Shown piece after piece: positions 40,685 through 48,725 of a stretch of 64,000 bases of DNA (position 1 is the first letter of the stretch; the number at the start of each line of letters is the position of its first letter). The position numbers were made by a program, and so were the translations under genes. Under the pieces are notes generated by a model that did not search any database, was not told where the DNA came from, and saw only the letters and a list, made by a program, of their open reading frames with translations. The stretch is from Acidobacteriaceae bacterium KBS 89 (lineage in GTDB: Bacteria; Acidobacteriota; Terriglobia; Terriglobales; Acidobacteriaceae), in the NCBI GenBank assembly GCA_000381605.1, contig KB906755.1, forward strand, positions 62,001 through 126,000, written 5' to 3'.

Positions 40685-42127
40685 TTAGCGTGGGGTTAGC
40701 CGCATCATCAGAGGATCGCGGGGTCGAAGCGTGATCTTGGGCTGCGGGACGGGCGGGGTCGCTCCGAGGTAGGACATGCGCCAGCGCTGGGCGATGGTTG
40801 CGATGCTGAAGACGCCTTCCATCCATGCGAAGCTTTCGCCGATGCATTGACGGTTGCCGCCGCCGAAGGGGAAGTAGGTGAACTTCGGGCGTGCGGCTTT
40901 GGCTTCGGGGGTGAAGCGGTCGGGATCGAAGCGTAGGGGATCGGGGAAGTACTCCGGGGTGCGGCTCATGATGTATTGGCTGAAGAAGACGTGCGCTCCG
41001 GCGGGGATGTTGTAGGGGCCGAGGTGAACTTCTCGGGTGGACATGCGGCCCATGGCCCAGGCGGGTGGGTAGAGGCGCATGGATTCGGCGAAGACCTGCT
41101 CGGCGTAGCGGAGAGCTGGGTAGTCGGCGAGGGTAGGGAGGCGTTGCTGGTCGCCCGTGCCGAGGACTGTGTCGAGTTCGGCGTGGAGTTTGGCTTCGAC
41201 TTCGGGGTTCTGCGAGAGAAGGTACCAAGTCCAGGTGAGGGCGTTGGCTACGGTCTCGTAACCGGCGAGGAAGATGGTGAGGACTTCGTCGCGAACCTGA
41301 ATGTCGGACATGTGTTCGGGCTGTTTTCCGGCGTCGGCTTCCGTGGGTTCGTAGGTGCTGGCGAGCAGCATGGAGAGGAGATCTCCCTTGTCGGGTTCCC
41401 CGGCTGCTGCGGCAGCGCGGTGTTCGGTGATGAGGCGTTTGACGACGGCGTCGAGGTGGGCTTTGGATTTGCGGAATTTGATGAGGCCGGGGATGGGCAG
41501 GTGAAGAAAATTTTCGAGCCGGGGAAAGGCGACGATGAAGTTGTAGAGGCCCATGATTGTGTTGACTTCGTCGTTGATGGCGCGGATGTCGGGCGTGACT
41601 TCTGTGTCGAAGAGAGTGCGGGCAACGATTTCGAGTGAGAGAGCCATGCTGGCACCGGCGATGTCGATGGTCTGGCCTGGCTGCCATTGGTCGCGATGGG
41701 ATGCGGCGATGGAGACGATCTGAGTTCCGTAGGCGGCTATGCGCTGGCGATGGAAGGCTGGGGCGGCAATGCGGCGCTGACGGATGTGGATGGGGTCGTC
41801 AGAGGTGATGAGGCCTTCGCCGAGAAGGATCTTCATGCGACGGACGGTACGTTCTTTGACGAAGTGGGCGGCGTCGGTAACGAGGACGTTCTGGATGTAT
41901 CGGGGGTCGTTGATGAAGACGATAGGAGTGCCCATGAAACGGTAGTGGGCGATGTTGCCGTATGTTTTGTGAAGGTATTCGAAGAGCCGGATGGGATTGC
42001 CGAGCTTGACCCAGCGGCGGAACATGTAGATGTGCAGAGGGTAGCGCAGACCGGGGAGCTGCTGCACGATTCTGGGGGCCGGCGGTGTAACGGGCGAGAC
42101 ATTCGAGGCTTTGACTTCGGAGCTCAT
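40685..42127 (-). CDS. Cytochrome P450
   Basis: A 480-residue soluble P450 monooxygenase. The heme-binding loop is FPFGGGNRQCIGE with C428; the K-helix ExxR is E348-R351 in ESMRLYPP; the I-helix oxygen-activation motif is AGYETVANALTW (288-299); PERF-like is DPDRFTPE. The length and RYPLHIYMFRRWVKLGNPIRLFEYLHKTYG N-terminus resemble CYP102/CYP4-like class II bacterial P450s. No ferredoxin or reductase gene is adjacent, so electrons must come from elsewhere. Its ATG overlaps the tmk stop by 4 bp (ATGA), which implies co-translation with tmk. Confidence 0.95.
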   Translation of the reverse strand: MSSEVKASNVSPVTPPAPRIVQQLPGLRYPLHIYMFRRWVKLGNPIRLFEYLHKTYGNIAHYRFMGTPIVFINDPRYIQNVLVTDAAHFVKERTVRRMKILLGEGLITSDDPIHIRQRRIAAPAFHRQRIAAYGTQIVSIAASHRDQWQPGQTIDIAGASMALSLEIVARTLFDTEVTPDIRAINDEVNTIMGLYNFIVAFPRLENFLHLPIPGLIKFRKSKAHLDAVVKRLITEHRAAAAAGEPDKGDLLSMLLASTYEPTEADAGKQPEHMSDIQVRDEVLTIFLAGYETVANALTWTWYLLSQNPEVEAKLHAELDTVLGTGDQQRLPTLADYPALRYAEQVFAESMRLYPPAWAMGRMSTREVHLGPYNIPAGAHVFFSQYIMSRTPEYFPDPLRFDPDRFTPEAKAARPKFTYFPFGGGNRQCIGESFAWMEGVFSIATIAQRWRMSYLGATPPVPQPKITLRPRDPLMMRLTPR

Positions 42128-42825
42128 GCTTCCACGATGGATGCCTTGAGGGTTGGTTTCGCTGCGGAGATTCTCTTCGCGACGATGTCGTGAATATCTT
42201 TCTCGATTTCTTCGATGCCACCATTTCTATCGATGGTGACGACGCGGTGGGGTTCGCGGGAGGCGATTTCTTTGTACTTCTCGTAAATGCGTCGGTAGAA
42301 GTCGTCGGACTCGCGCTCGAAGCGGTTTTCGTCGGTGCCTTGTTGCGCAACCTGACGCTGATTGCGGCGGCGGGCGCGTTTCAGGGACGACTCGAGTGAG
42401 GGGAGAAGAAGGATGGTGAGGTCGGGCTGGAGGTTGTCGCAGGCGGCGGCGTGCATGGCGAGGACGCGCTGGCTGCCGAGCTGGCGGCCGCCGCCCTGGT
42501 AGGCCTCGGACGAGTCCGTGTAACGGTCACACAGGATGATGTTGCCGGCGGCGAGGGCTGGAAGGATGATCTCGGCGATGGATTGGGCGCGGTCGGCGAA
42601 CATAAGGGCCATCTCGGCGGCAGGGGCGATCTGGCCGACGGTGTCTTCGGATTTTGAGTCGAGGAGGACGCTGCGAATGCGGTCGCCTAGGGCGGTGCCT
42701 CCGGGGTTGCGCATGGTGACGACTTTGTGGCCTTCAGCCTCGAGGGTTGCGGCGAGGCGGCGGATCTGGGTGGTTTTTCCGGAGCCGTCAAGGCCCTCGA
42801 AGGTGATGAAATATCCGCGCGGCAT
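42124..42825 (-). CDS. tmk: Thymidylate kinase
   Basis: A 233-residue P-loop kinase that converts dTMP to dTDP. The P-loop is GLDGSGKTTQ (11-20), the DR(Y/H) motif is ILCDRYTDSSEAYQGGGRQL, and a lid region RARRRNQRQVAQQGTDENRFERESDDFY follows. The gene is usually next to holB; here it lies 6 kb from holB and overlaps the P450 gene. ATG 42825 is preferred over the upstream in-frame start because MPRGYFITFEG is the normal beginning. Confidence 0.95.
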   Translation of the reverse strand: MPRGYFITFEGLDGSGKTTQIRRLAATLEAEGHKVVTMRNPGGTALGDRIRSVLLDSKSEDTVGQIAPAAEMALMFADRAQSIAEIILPALAAGNIILCDRYTDSSEAYQGGGRQLGSQRVLAMHAAACDNLQPDLTILLLPSLESSLKRARRRNQRQVAQQGTDENRFERESDDFYRRIYEKYKEIASREPHRVVTIDRNGGIEEIEKDIHDIVAKRISAAKPTLKASIVEA

Positions 42826-42934
42826 AGCCTTCAGCTTATCGCAGATAGATGGGGCCTCGCGGGCATCGTTCCGCGCGCAGCAGGATTGAAGGCAACGACA
42901 AAATGGCGATCGGTTTTCGGCTGATCGGGGGCTT

Positions 42935-43294
42935 TCAGTTTTTCGATGCAACGGTGGGTGCGGGTTGCCAGGTGACTCCTGAGTCGTTTATGACGATGGT
43001 GAGTGGGCCTTCGGCGCCCTCTTTGAGAAAGGGCCCGTTGGACTTGTGGTCCTGGTGGGCGCTGTCGGTGTACAGGAGCTTCATGTTGCCGGAGCCGAGG
43101 ACTTTGAAGCGGTAGTGGAAGTCTGCGCCGGGGGCGAGCGCCTGCGTGCCGAAGCTGGCGCTGGGGTAGTCGACTTCAAGGAGTGCGATGGGTTGGGCGG
43201 TGTGGTTGCTTACCGTGGTGACAACGTATGGGGAGTGGCAGCCGGTGGCGGCGAGGAGGCTTGTGAGAAGCGCTAGGGTGGGGATGCGGTGCAT
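42935..43294 (-). CDS. Small lipoprotein of unknown function
   Basis: A 119-residue protein starting MHRIPTLALLTSLLAATGC, a signal peptide with a lipobox (LAATGC), so it should be modified by Lgt and LspA. The mature part (SPYVVTTVSNHTAQPIALLEVDYPSASFGTQALAPGADFHYRFKVLGSGNMKLLYTDSAHQDHKSNGPFL) looks beta-rich. The frame runs on to TTG 43414, but that stretch encodes the repeat, so ATG 43294 is preferred. It may be co-transcribed with tmk, 109 bp away. Confidence 0.7.
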   Translation of the reverse strand: MHRIPTLALLTSLLAATGCHSPYVVTTVSNHTAQPIALLEVDYPSASFGTQALAPGADFHYRFKVLGSGNMKLLYTDSAHQDHKSNGPFLKEGAEGPLTIVINDSGVTWQPAPTVASKN

Positions 43295-43366
43295 GAGAGT
43301 CAAGAGTATCAGGGTGAGGGCCCTGGGCTGGAGTCTGTGATGTCCCAAAAAAGTGGAGAGGCAACA

Positions 43367-43408
43367 GCAGATCCCCTTCGGGGATGACAACAAGAAAGGC
43401 AAAAGCAA
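43367..43408 (+). repeat. Dispersed intergenic repeat, family A, copy 2
   Basis: Same hairpin (ATCCCC-TTCG-GGGAT) and flanks as copy 1 at 36656. It is followed within about 15 bp by TTCTTCGCTGCGCTCAGAAT, a separate short repeat-like string of a type common between genes in related bacteria, so this 214-bp intergenic region is a composite of repeats. Confidence 0.75.
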
Positions 43409-43508
43409 ATGCAAACGCGCGGGTTCTTCGCTGCGCTCAGAATGACAAGTTCTGGGGGAACGCGAAGCTGTTCGGCGTGCCTTTTAGCGGTGTGCGTTCG
43501 TGTTGTAT

Positions 43509-44345
43509 TTAGAGGAAGGGGAGGAAGTCGGAGGTGCGTTGGGGTTTTTCGAGGATGCGGGCGGTGAGGACGGCGCCGCTGCGATTGTCGTGGAGCGTGA
43601 TGGGAAAGGCGAGGACGCTCCAGGTGAGTTGCTGCTCGTCGGGGCGCGGTTGGTTGAGGAGGCCGCGGCGGGTGCGGTCGATGTAGGTCTCGCGGCTGTG
43701 GCAGACGGTCTGGATGACCTCGCGCCAATCGCGCATGAGAGGGTGAAGCTCCTGAAAGACGCAGCGGCCTATGAACCAGTCGCGAGGTTGGCCGAGGTAT
43801 TCAGCAGCCGCGTCGTTGCAGTGCTGCCAGATGCCGTTTTCGTCGAAGATCTGGACGAGAACGTCAGAGCCGATGGTAAGTGAGAGACGAGAGTAGAAGA
43901 AATCGCGAGCGTCGACGACGACGGGGGCGCCCCGGCGTTTTGCGCCAAGGGAGCTGAGGGCGTCGAGGAGGTCCTCGACGGAGCTGTGGCCCTTGAGGAG
44001 ATGCATGTCTTCGACACCGCCAAAGTAGCGGTCGAGGGTGGCGGAGAGGATGATGATGGGGACGTGGGGGCGGCGGCGGCGAAGAAGGGCGGCGACCTCG
44101 GTTCCAAACTGGCCGGCGCCAAGATGGTAGTCGAGGACCGCGATGTCAATACTGTTGAAGAGGTCGGTGGCCTCTTCGATGGTGGCGGCTGGGACGCACT
44201 CGTAGCCGTGCTGGCGAAGGATGGCAGTGCGGAGGTGGAGATTATTGGGTTCGTCGTCGAGCAAGAGAACGCGGACCGGTTGTCGCAGGTTCGGCATCTG
44301 GTGAAGGACGCTAGGTATGCTGTCGGGAGGCTCAATCATGGCCAT
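43509..44345 (-). CDS. Response-regulator receiver protein with PAS domain
   Basis: A 278-residue protein: receiver domain at about 24-140 (VRVLLLDDEPNNLHLR acidic pocket; phospho-acceptor in DIAVLDYHLGAG; conserved K in LLKGHSSVEDLLDAL) and a PAS domain at about 160-270 (VLVQIFDENGIWQHCNDAAAEYLGQPRDWFIGRCVFQELHPL). There is no DNA-binding, kinase or cyclase output domain, so it probably acts by protein contacts. An extra arginine-rich stretch (RRRRPHVP) lies between receiver strands. It is downstream of lpxD on the same strand (48 bp, containing an ACCAC/GTGGT stem), with no histidine kinase adjacent. Confidence 0.85.
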   Translation of the reverse strand: MAMIEPPDSIPSVLHQMPNLRQPVRVLLLDDEPNNLHLRTAILRQHGYECVPAATIEEATDLFNSIDIAVLDYHLGAGQFGTEVAALLRRRRPHVPIIILSATLDRYFGGVEDMHLLKGHSSVEDLLDALSSLGAKRRGAPVVVDARDFFYSRLSLTIGSDVLVQIFDENGIWQHCNDAAAEYLGQPRDWFIGRCVFQELHPLMRDWREVIQTVCHSRETYIDRTRRGLLNQPRPDEQQLTWSVLAFPITLHDNRSGAVLTARILEKPQRTSDFLPFL

Positions 44346-44393
44346 ACCTCCTTATGATGCTTCTTTATACAACGATAGTCACCACTTAGGTGG

Positions 44394-45398
44394 TTATTTT
44401 AGTTTAGATTTCATGTCGCGGAGCAACTCCGGAAGACGATTGACCAGGGCTACGGAGCGGAGCCATTGGCGATTGTCGACAGCGGGGTAGCCGCTGACGA
44501 CTTTACCGGGAGCTACATCGCCTGGGATGCCAGTTTGGGCGGTGGCGATCGCTCCGTCGCCAACCGTACAGTGGCCGGCGACCCCGACCTGGCCCGCCAG
44601 GATGACATTTTTTCCGATGGTTGTGGATCCAGCGAGCCCGACCTGGGCGCAGAGGAGGGTGTTCGGGCCGACCGTCGACCCGTGGCCGACCTGGACGAGG
44701 TTGTCTACCTTGGCTCCGAAGTGGATTCGGGTCTCTCCGATGGAGGCACGGTCGATGCAAGCATTGGCCTGGACCTCGACGTTGTCGTCGATGACGACAT
44801 GGCCGGATTGCAGGATCTTGTACCAGGTGCCGTCGGACTGGCGGGCGAAGCCGAAGCCGTCGGCTCCGACGATGACTCCGTTTTGCAGGATGACGTTGTC
44901 GCCGAGCAGGCAGTGTTCGCGGACGACGGCGTGGGTGTGGGCGAAGAGATTGTTGCCGGCACGGGCGTGGGGGTAGAAGACGACGTGGGGGAGAATGGTG
45001 GCGTTCTCGCCGATAGTGACGTTGTCGCCGATGACGGCGTAGGCGCCGATGTGGGCGTTTGCCCCAATGTGCGCGGTGGAGGCGATGGCCGCGGTGGGGT
45101 GGATGCCAGGGGGGTAGACGGGGGCTTTGTAGAAGAGCTCGATGGCAAAGGCGAAGGCGAGATAAGGATTGTCGACGCGAAGAGTTGCGGTGGAGAGCTG
45201 GGGGAAGCCTGGTTCGACGAGGATGGCCGTTGCTCTAGTGGAGCGGGCGAGGGCCGCGTACTTAGGGTTGGAGACGAAGGTGAGGTCGCCGGGAGCTGCG
45301 GATTCGATTCCTGCTACGCGGGTGATTTCGGCGGAGGGATCGCCGAGGAGGGTGGCGTCCAGGTACTCGGCCAGCTTGGCTAACTTCATCGATTGCAT
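44394..45398 (-). CDS. lpxD: UDP-3-O-acylglucosamine N-acyltransferase
   Basis: A 334-residue left-handed beta-helix acyltransferase of lipid A synthesis. The N-terminal uridine-binding domain (LAKLAEYLDATLLGDPSAEITRVAGIESAAPGDLTFVSNPKY) and repeated hexapeptides (IGANAHIGAYAVIGDNVTIGENATI...) are typical. The likely catalytic base is H239 in LVQVGHGSTVG, the same position as in E. coli. Its presence supports a Gram-negative cell with LPS. An alternative start is MKLAKLAEYL four codons in. Other lpx genes are not in the window. Confidence 0.95.
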   Translation of the reverse strand: MQSMKLAKLAEYLDATLLGDPSAEITRVAGIESAAPGDLTFVSNPKYAALARSTRATAILVEPGFPQLSTATLRVDNPYLAFAFAIELFYKAPVYPPGIHPTAAIASTAHIGANAHIGAYAVIGDNVTIGENATILPHVVFYPHARAGNNLFAHTHAVVREHCLLGDNVILQNGVIVGADGFGFARQSDGTWYKILQSGHVVIDDNVEVQANACIDRASIGETRIHFGAKVDNLVQVGHGSTVGPNTLLCAQVGLAGSTTIGKNVILAGQVGVAGHCTVGDGAIATAQTGIPGDVAPGKVVSGYPAVDNRQWLRSVALVNRLPELLRDMKSKLK

Positions 45399-45459
45399 GG
45401 GGGGATTATATAGAGCGATGGACGTAAGGTTTTGGGCGGTGTGAGCGATGCAGGGCGCG

Positions 45460-46002
45460 TTAGTTGGGGCGGCTGTTGGGCGGTGGGATGAGGTCGTCGA
45501 ACAGGTCTTCCTGCATGGAGGGAACAGAGGCGGCGGGGAGGGGCTTGCGGCGGGAGGGGGTGGTGATGACAGCGAGGAGTTGGAGTTCGGTGATGGAGGT
45601 GCGAGGCACGTAGATTCGCTGGGTGTTGGAGCGGGTATCGGGCGGGATGAGATGGAGGCCGCCGTCTTGGATCAGGTCGTCGGTAAGGGTGAGGTCGATA
45701 GGGGCGAGGCCTTCGAGGAGGTCGCCGCTGCGGAAGGTCATGCGGAGCCATAAGCCCTCGGTGCGAGGCTTGGCGAGGAAGGTGCGGCGGGTGAGGCGCT
45801 CGGGGTTGGAGTTGTCGTGGAGGTTGAATTCGCGGACGTAGCAGATGTGCTTGATGTCGATGAGAAGAAGAGGTGCGACGCGGCCGGTGAGGTCGAGGAG
45901 GTCGATTGCGCGGTTTCGGACGAAGGCTGAGAGAGGCAGGTAGCCGGGGAGGGTTTCGCCTGTAAAGCGACGGACGATGACCTTTTTGTGGGCGGAAGAC
46001 AT
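45460..46002 (-). CDS. Conserved hypothetical protein
   Basis: A 180-residue cytoplasmic protein from ATG 46002. The N-terminus reads KKVIVRRFTGETLPGYLPLSAFVRNRAIDLLDLTGRVAPLLLIDIKHICYVREFNLHD, a pattern seen in small uncharacterised beta-domain proteins (a 'vvVr...gyl....F...IdllD..G....i.l..IK.v.fV..F' motif), and may bind a ligand or nucleotide. The last 30 residues are Pro/Ser-rich (TPSRRKPLPAASVPSMQEDLFDDLIPPPNSRPN). It lies upstream of lpxD on the same strand with 61 bp between them. I do not assign a function. Confidence 0.62.
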   Translation of the reverse strand: MSSAHKKVIVRRFTGETLPGYLPLSAFVRNRAIDLLDLTGRVAPLLLIDIKHICYVREFNLHDNSNPERLTRRTFLAKPRTEGLWLRMTFRSGDLLEGLAPIDLTLTDDLIQDGGLHLIPPDTRSNTQRIYVPRTSITELQLLAVITTPSRRKPLPAASVPSMQEDLFDDLIPPPNSRPN

Positions 46003-46207
46003 AGGCCTTGCGGATTGTCGCACGCCGGCGATGACGGTGGCGAAAAAGGTGAGACCAGCGTAGTCAAATCGCCAATGTTGTGTTACACTTACGTTTTGTG
46101 CCTACGTGTCTTAATCTTGATAAACACTTGATACGTCTTAGCTTAGCTAAGGTGCTTTGACGGGTTTTAGTGTACCGGTTTGACCGGCTTGGAGTAAACC
46201 TACCAGT

Positions 46208-48007
46208 ATGGCCGATTACATTTATTTGCTTGAAAATCGACTTTCCGCGGCCCAACAGTCTGCGTTGCTTGCGGTTCGCCAAGTAGCTCGTGCCAAAGGG
46301 CTTACCGTGTTTCTGGTGGGGGGCGCTGTACGCGACATGACGAGCGGGTCCCCGGTGCGCGATCTGGATGTAGTGGTTCAGGGAAATGCTCTCAAGCTCA
46401 AGAAAGATATAGAGAAGATCAAAGGTGTTATCACCGGCGAACACGAAGCTGGACAGTCGCTTTTTGTGCGGTTTCTGGGTGGTGTTCGCGTGGAAATTGG
46501 CAGCACTTTGGCGGTCACTTATCCGAAGCCGGGGAAGCCTGTCGTGAAGCCGGCAAATATCCTGGACGACTTGCGGCGGAGGGACTTTACTGCGAATGCA
46601 ATGGCGCTGTCGCTGAATGACGGCTCATACGGGTTGCTGATGGACCCGCTGAACGGGGTGGCGGACATCGAAAACCGCGAGCTGCGGCTGGTGAGCAACT
46701 ACGGGTTCATCGAAGATCCGGTGCGGATGATTCGCGCGGCGCGGTTTGTGGCTCGGCTGGGTTGGCAGATGGATCCGAAGACGCTGGAGCGGTATGAGAC
46801 GGGCAAGAAGGAAGAATATATCTCGGCGATGGACTCGTTTCATCGTGGGTATGAGACCGAGGAGATCTTCCACGAGGAAGACCCGCTGCGGGTGCTGAGG
46901 AAGCTGGAGTCCGAGGGTTGGATGAAGTACCTGTTCCCGGCGCTGCAGTCGTCGAAGGCGAACACTGCGGAGCTGGAACGGCTGCGTGAGAGCCAGATGC
47001 AGTTGCAGATGCAGGGGATCCATCCTGAGGCGGCGGTAGCGAACTTTCCTTTCCTGACCGCGAAGATGGCGCCGAAGGACGTGGTGGCGCTGAAGAAGAG
47101 CTTTGCGCGGCAGGGATTTGTCGAGGAGATTGCGGCGTTCGAGGGTGAGGCTAAGGCGTTTGCGGCCGAGTTGTCAGGCAAGGGTGCTGCGACGCCGTCG
47201 CAGGCGTGGAAGTTGTTGCACTCGGCCAAGCCGGAGTCGATTTTGTGGGTAGCGCATACGTCGAAGAACGCCGGGATTCAGGCGAAGTTCAAGGGCTTCT
47301 TTACGGAGTGGTCGCAGGCGAAGCAGAAGATCCCGTACGTCATGATGCAGGAGATGCGGATCGTTCCTGAACTGCCAGTGTACCGGGAGCTGCTGGACAA
47401 GCTGTTCTTCGAGCTGATGGATGGGAAGCTGTCGACTCCGGAGGAGATGAAGGCGTATCTGGAGCCTTACTCTCCGCCAGCTCCGCCGCCGCCGGTGCAT
47501 CTGCGCCGCCCGCGAATGGCGAAGAAGGACGCGAAGCCGCCGAAGAGCAGGAAGAAGGCTGCGGCGGCCGTCGCCGAGGGTGAGGGGACTGAGCTGGTTG
47601 TTGCTGCGGGCGATGGAAAGACGCCGACCACTGAAAAGGCGGGTAAGGGTGCCGTTGCTTCGAAGGCTGCTGCGCCGGTGAAAGGTGCAGGGAAGAAGGT
47701 CGAAGTGCCGGTGAAGGTGGCGGCTCCTATGAAGGGGAAGGTCGCGGTCGCCAAGGCTGTGGCTCCGGCGAAAAAGGCCGTGGCTGCGAAGAAAGCGGCT
47801 CCGGCAAAGAAGGTCGCTGCGAAGAAGGTTCCGGCGAAGGTCGCGGCCAAGAAGGCTCCTGCCAAGAAAGCTGCGCCAGCGAAGAAGGTTGTGAAGAAGG
47901 CGGCTCCGGCGAAGAAGGTCGCGGCCAAGAAAGCACCTGCGAAAGCCGTGAAGAAATCTGCTCCGGCGAAGAAGGCGGTAAAGACCCCCGCCAAGAAGAA
48001 GCGATAG
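46208..48007 (+). CDS. CCA-adding/poly(A) polymerase-type nucleotidyltransferase with histone-H1-like C-terminal tail
   Basis: A 599-residue protein. Residues 1-432 form a class II tRNA nucleotidyltransferase/poly(A) polymerase: VFLVGGAVRDMTSGSPVRDLDVVVQGN (catalytic aspartates D52 and D54), RRRDFTANAMALS, YGFIEDPVRMIRAARFVARLGW. It may add CCA to tRNA or A-tails to RNA; the sequence does not decide. From about 437 (MAKKDAKPPKSRKKAAA) to the end it is almost only Lys, Ala, Pro and Val, with the repeated KKAAPAKKVAAKK pattern of histone H1/HU-tail proteins. The tail is in frame, ends in AAGAAGAAGCGATAG and is not a separate gene. Its promoter region (46024-46207) holds only a GTGTTACAC palindrome. 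Confidence 0.9.
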   Translation: MADYIYLLENRLSAAQQSALLAVRQVARAKGLTVFLVGGAVRDMTSGSPVRDLDVVVQGNALKLKKDIEKIKGVITGEHEAGQSLFVRFLGGVRVEIGSTLAVTYPKPGKPVVKPANILDDLRRRDFTANAMALSLNDGSYGLLMDPLNGVADIENRELRLVSNYGFIEDPVRMIRAARFVARLGWQMDPKTLERYETGKKEEYISAMDSFHRGYETEEIFHEEDPLRVLRKLESEGWMKYLFPALQSSKANTAELERLRESQMQLQMQGIHPEAAVANFPFLTAKMAPKDVVALKKSFARQGFVEEIAAFEGEAKAFAAELSGKGAATPSQAWKLLHSAKPESILWVAHTSKNAGIQAKFKGFFTEWSQAKQKIPYVMMQEMRIVPELPVYRELLDKLFFELMDGKLSTPEEMKAYLEPYSPPAPPPPVHLRRPRMAKKDAKPPKSRKKAAAAVAEGEGTELVVAAGDGKTPTTEKAGKGAVASKAAAPVKGAGKKVEVPVKVAAPMKGKVAVAKAVAPAKKAVAAKKAAPAKKVAAKKVPAKVAAKKAPAKKAAPAKKVVKKAAPAKKVAAKKAPAKAVKKSAPAKKAVKTPAKKKR

Positions 48008-48013
48008 CTGCGT

Positions 48014-48031
48014 CGTCTGCACTTGCAGACG
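48014..48031 (+). repeat. Stem-loop 6 bp after the nucleotidyltransferase stop
   Basis: CGTCTGC, loop ACTT, GCAGACG: a perfect 7-bp stem. It is not followed by a U-run (the next bases are TCGTCTGG), so it is a weak candidate terminator or 3'-stabilising hairpin. Confidence 0.45.
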
Positions 48032-48197
48032 TCGTCTGGCGGTCAATTCTTCTGCTGCTTGTGTATTGCACGTCGGAGAGCTTGTTTTCAGAATTCAAGC
48101 CCGTGCTCTCAAATGTCCCGTTTAAGATGTTGGGCCATCTTTCGAAAGATAAATCAACTACAGACTGATAAAGGTAATCCGCTGCGTCGTTTATTAG

Positions 48198-48226
48198 TTG
48201 CTATGGAAACTGTTTCCTAGTATTCT
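48198..48226 (+). promoter_or_regulatory. Promoter with palindromic operator driving marR
   Basis: TTGCTA (48198-48203) and TATTCT (48221-48226) are 17 bp apart. Between them lies the palindrome GGAAAC-T-GTTTCC (48205-48217), a likely binding site for a dimeric regulator such as the MarR product. The -10 ends 6 bp before the marR ATG, so the transcript would begin at or next to the start codon. Confidence 0.6.
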
Positions 48227-48232
48227 ATTTTC

Positions 48233-48706
48233 ATGAAGCGGACGAATCAGTCGCAGGCTCAGGTGAGCGGGTTGACTAGCCATACGGGGTTCTGGCTTCG
48301 CTTCGTGTCAAACCACGTGTCGCACGCGTTCATGCGGAAGCTGATGAATAGCGGAGTGACCGCAGCGGAATGGGTTGTGCTTCGCGAGATGTACGACAAC
48401 GAGGAGATGTCGCCGAGCAGGCTTGCTGATCTGACCGGGATGACACGAGGTGCCGCTTCAAAATTGATCGACCGTTTGGTTGCCAAGAAGCTGGTTTCAC
48501 GGCAGGAACGCACGGATGACCGTAGATATCAGGATATTGGGCTTACTGCCGTAGGACGCCGGCTGGTTCCGACGATTGCGGCGATCGCAGACCAGAACGA
48601 CGCGGAGTTCTTTACGGTTCTTTCTGTGAGAGAGCATGCTGCGCTGGTCGCAACATTGAAGAAACTTGTGCAGGCGCATGGCTTCGATCAGATTCCTACG
48701 GAGTAG
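48233..48706 (+). CDS. MarR-family transcriptional regulator
   Basis: A 157-residue winged-helix regulator. The DNA-binding domain (about 45-115) shows VTAAEWVVLREMYDNEEMSPSRLADLTGMTRGAASKLIDRLVAKKLVSRQERTDDRRYQDIGLTAVGRRLV, including the wing DDRRY. MarR proteins are dimeric repressors that respond to phenolic or oxidant signals. No Shine-Dalgarno precedes the ATG, which fits leaderless translation. A palindrome in the promoter suggests autoregulation. The DUF1398 gene follows after 19 bp. Confidence 0.93.
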   Translation: MKRTNQSQAQVSGLTSHTGFWLRFVSNHVSHAFMRKLMNSGVTAAEWVVLREMYDNEEMSPSRLADLTGMTRGAASKLIDRLVAKKLVSRQERTDDRRYQDIGLTAVGRRLVPTIAAIADQNDAEFFTVLSVREHAALVATLKKLVQAHGFDQIPTE

Positions 48707-48725
48707 CGAATGGGGGAGACAGACG

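Noticed and set aside
43295..43414. An extended N-terminus (TTG 43414) for the small lipoprotein
   Set aside because: This stretch is the family-A repeat; ATG 43294 gives a correct lipobox signal peptide.
47700..48007. The Lys/Ala tail as a separate histone-like gene
   Set aside because: The frame is continuous from the catalytic domain and there is no ribosome-binding site before any internal ATG.
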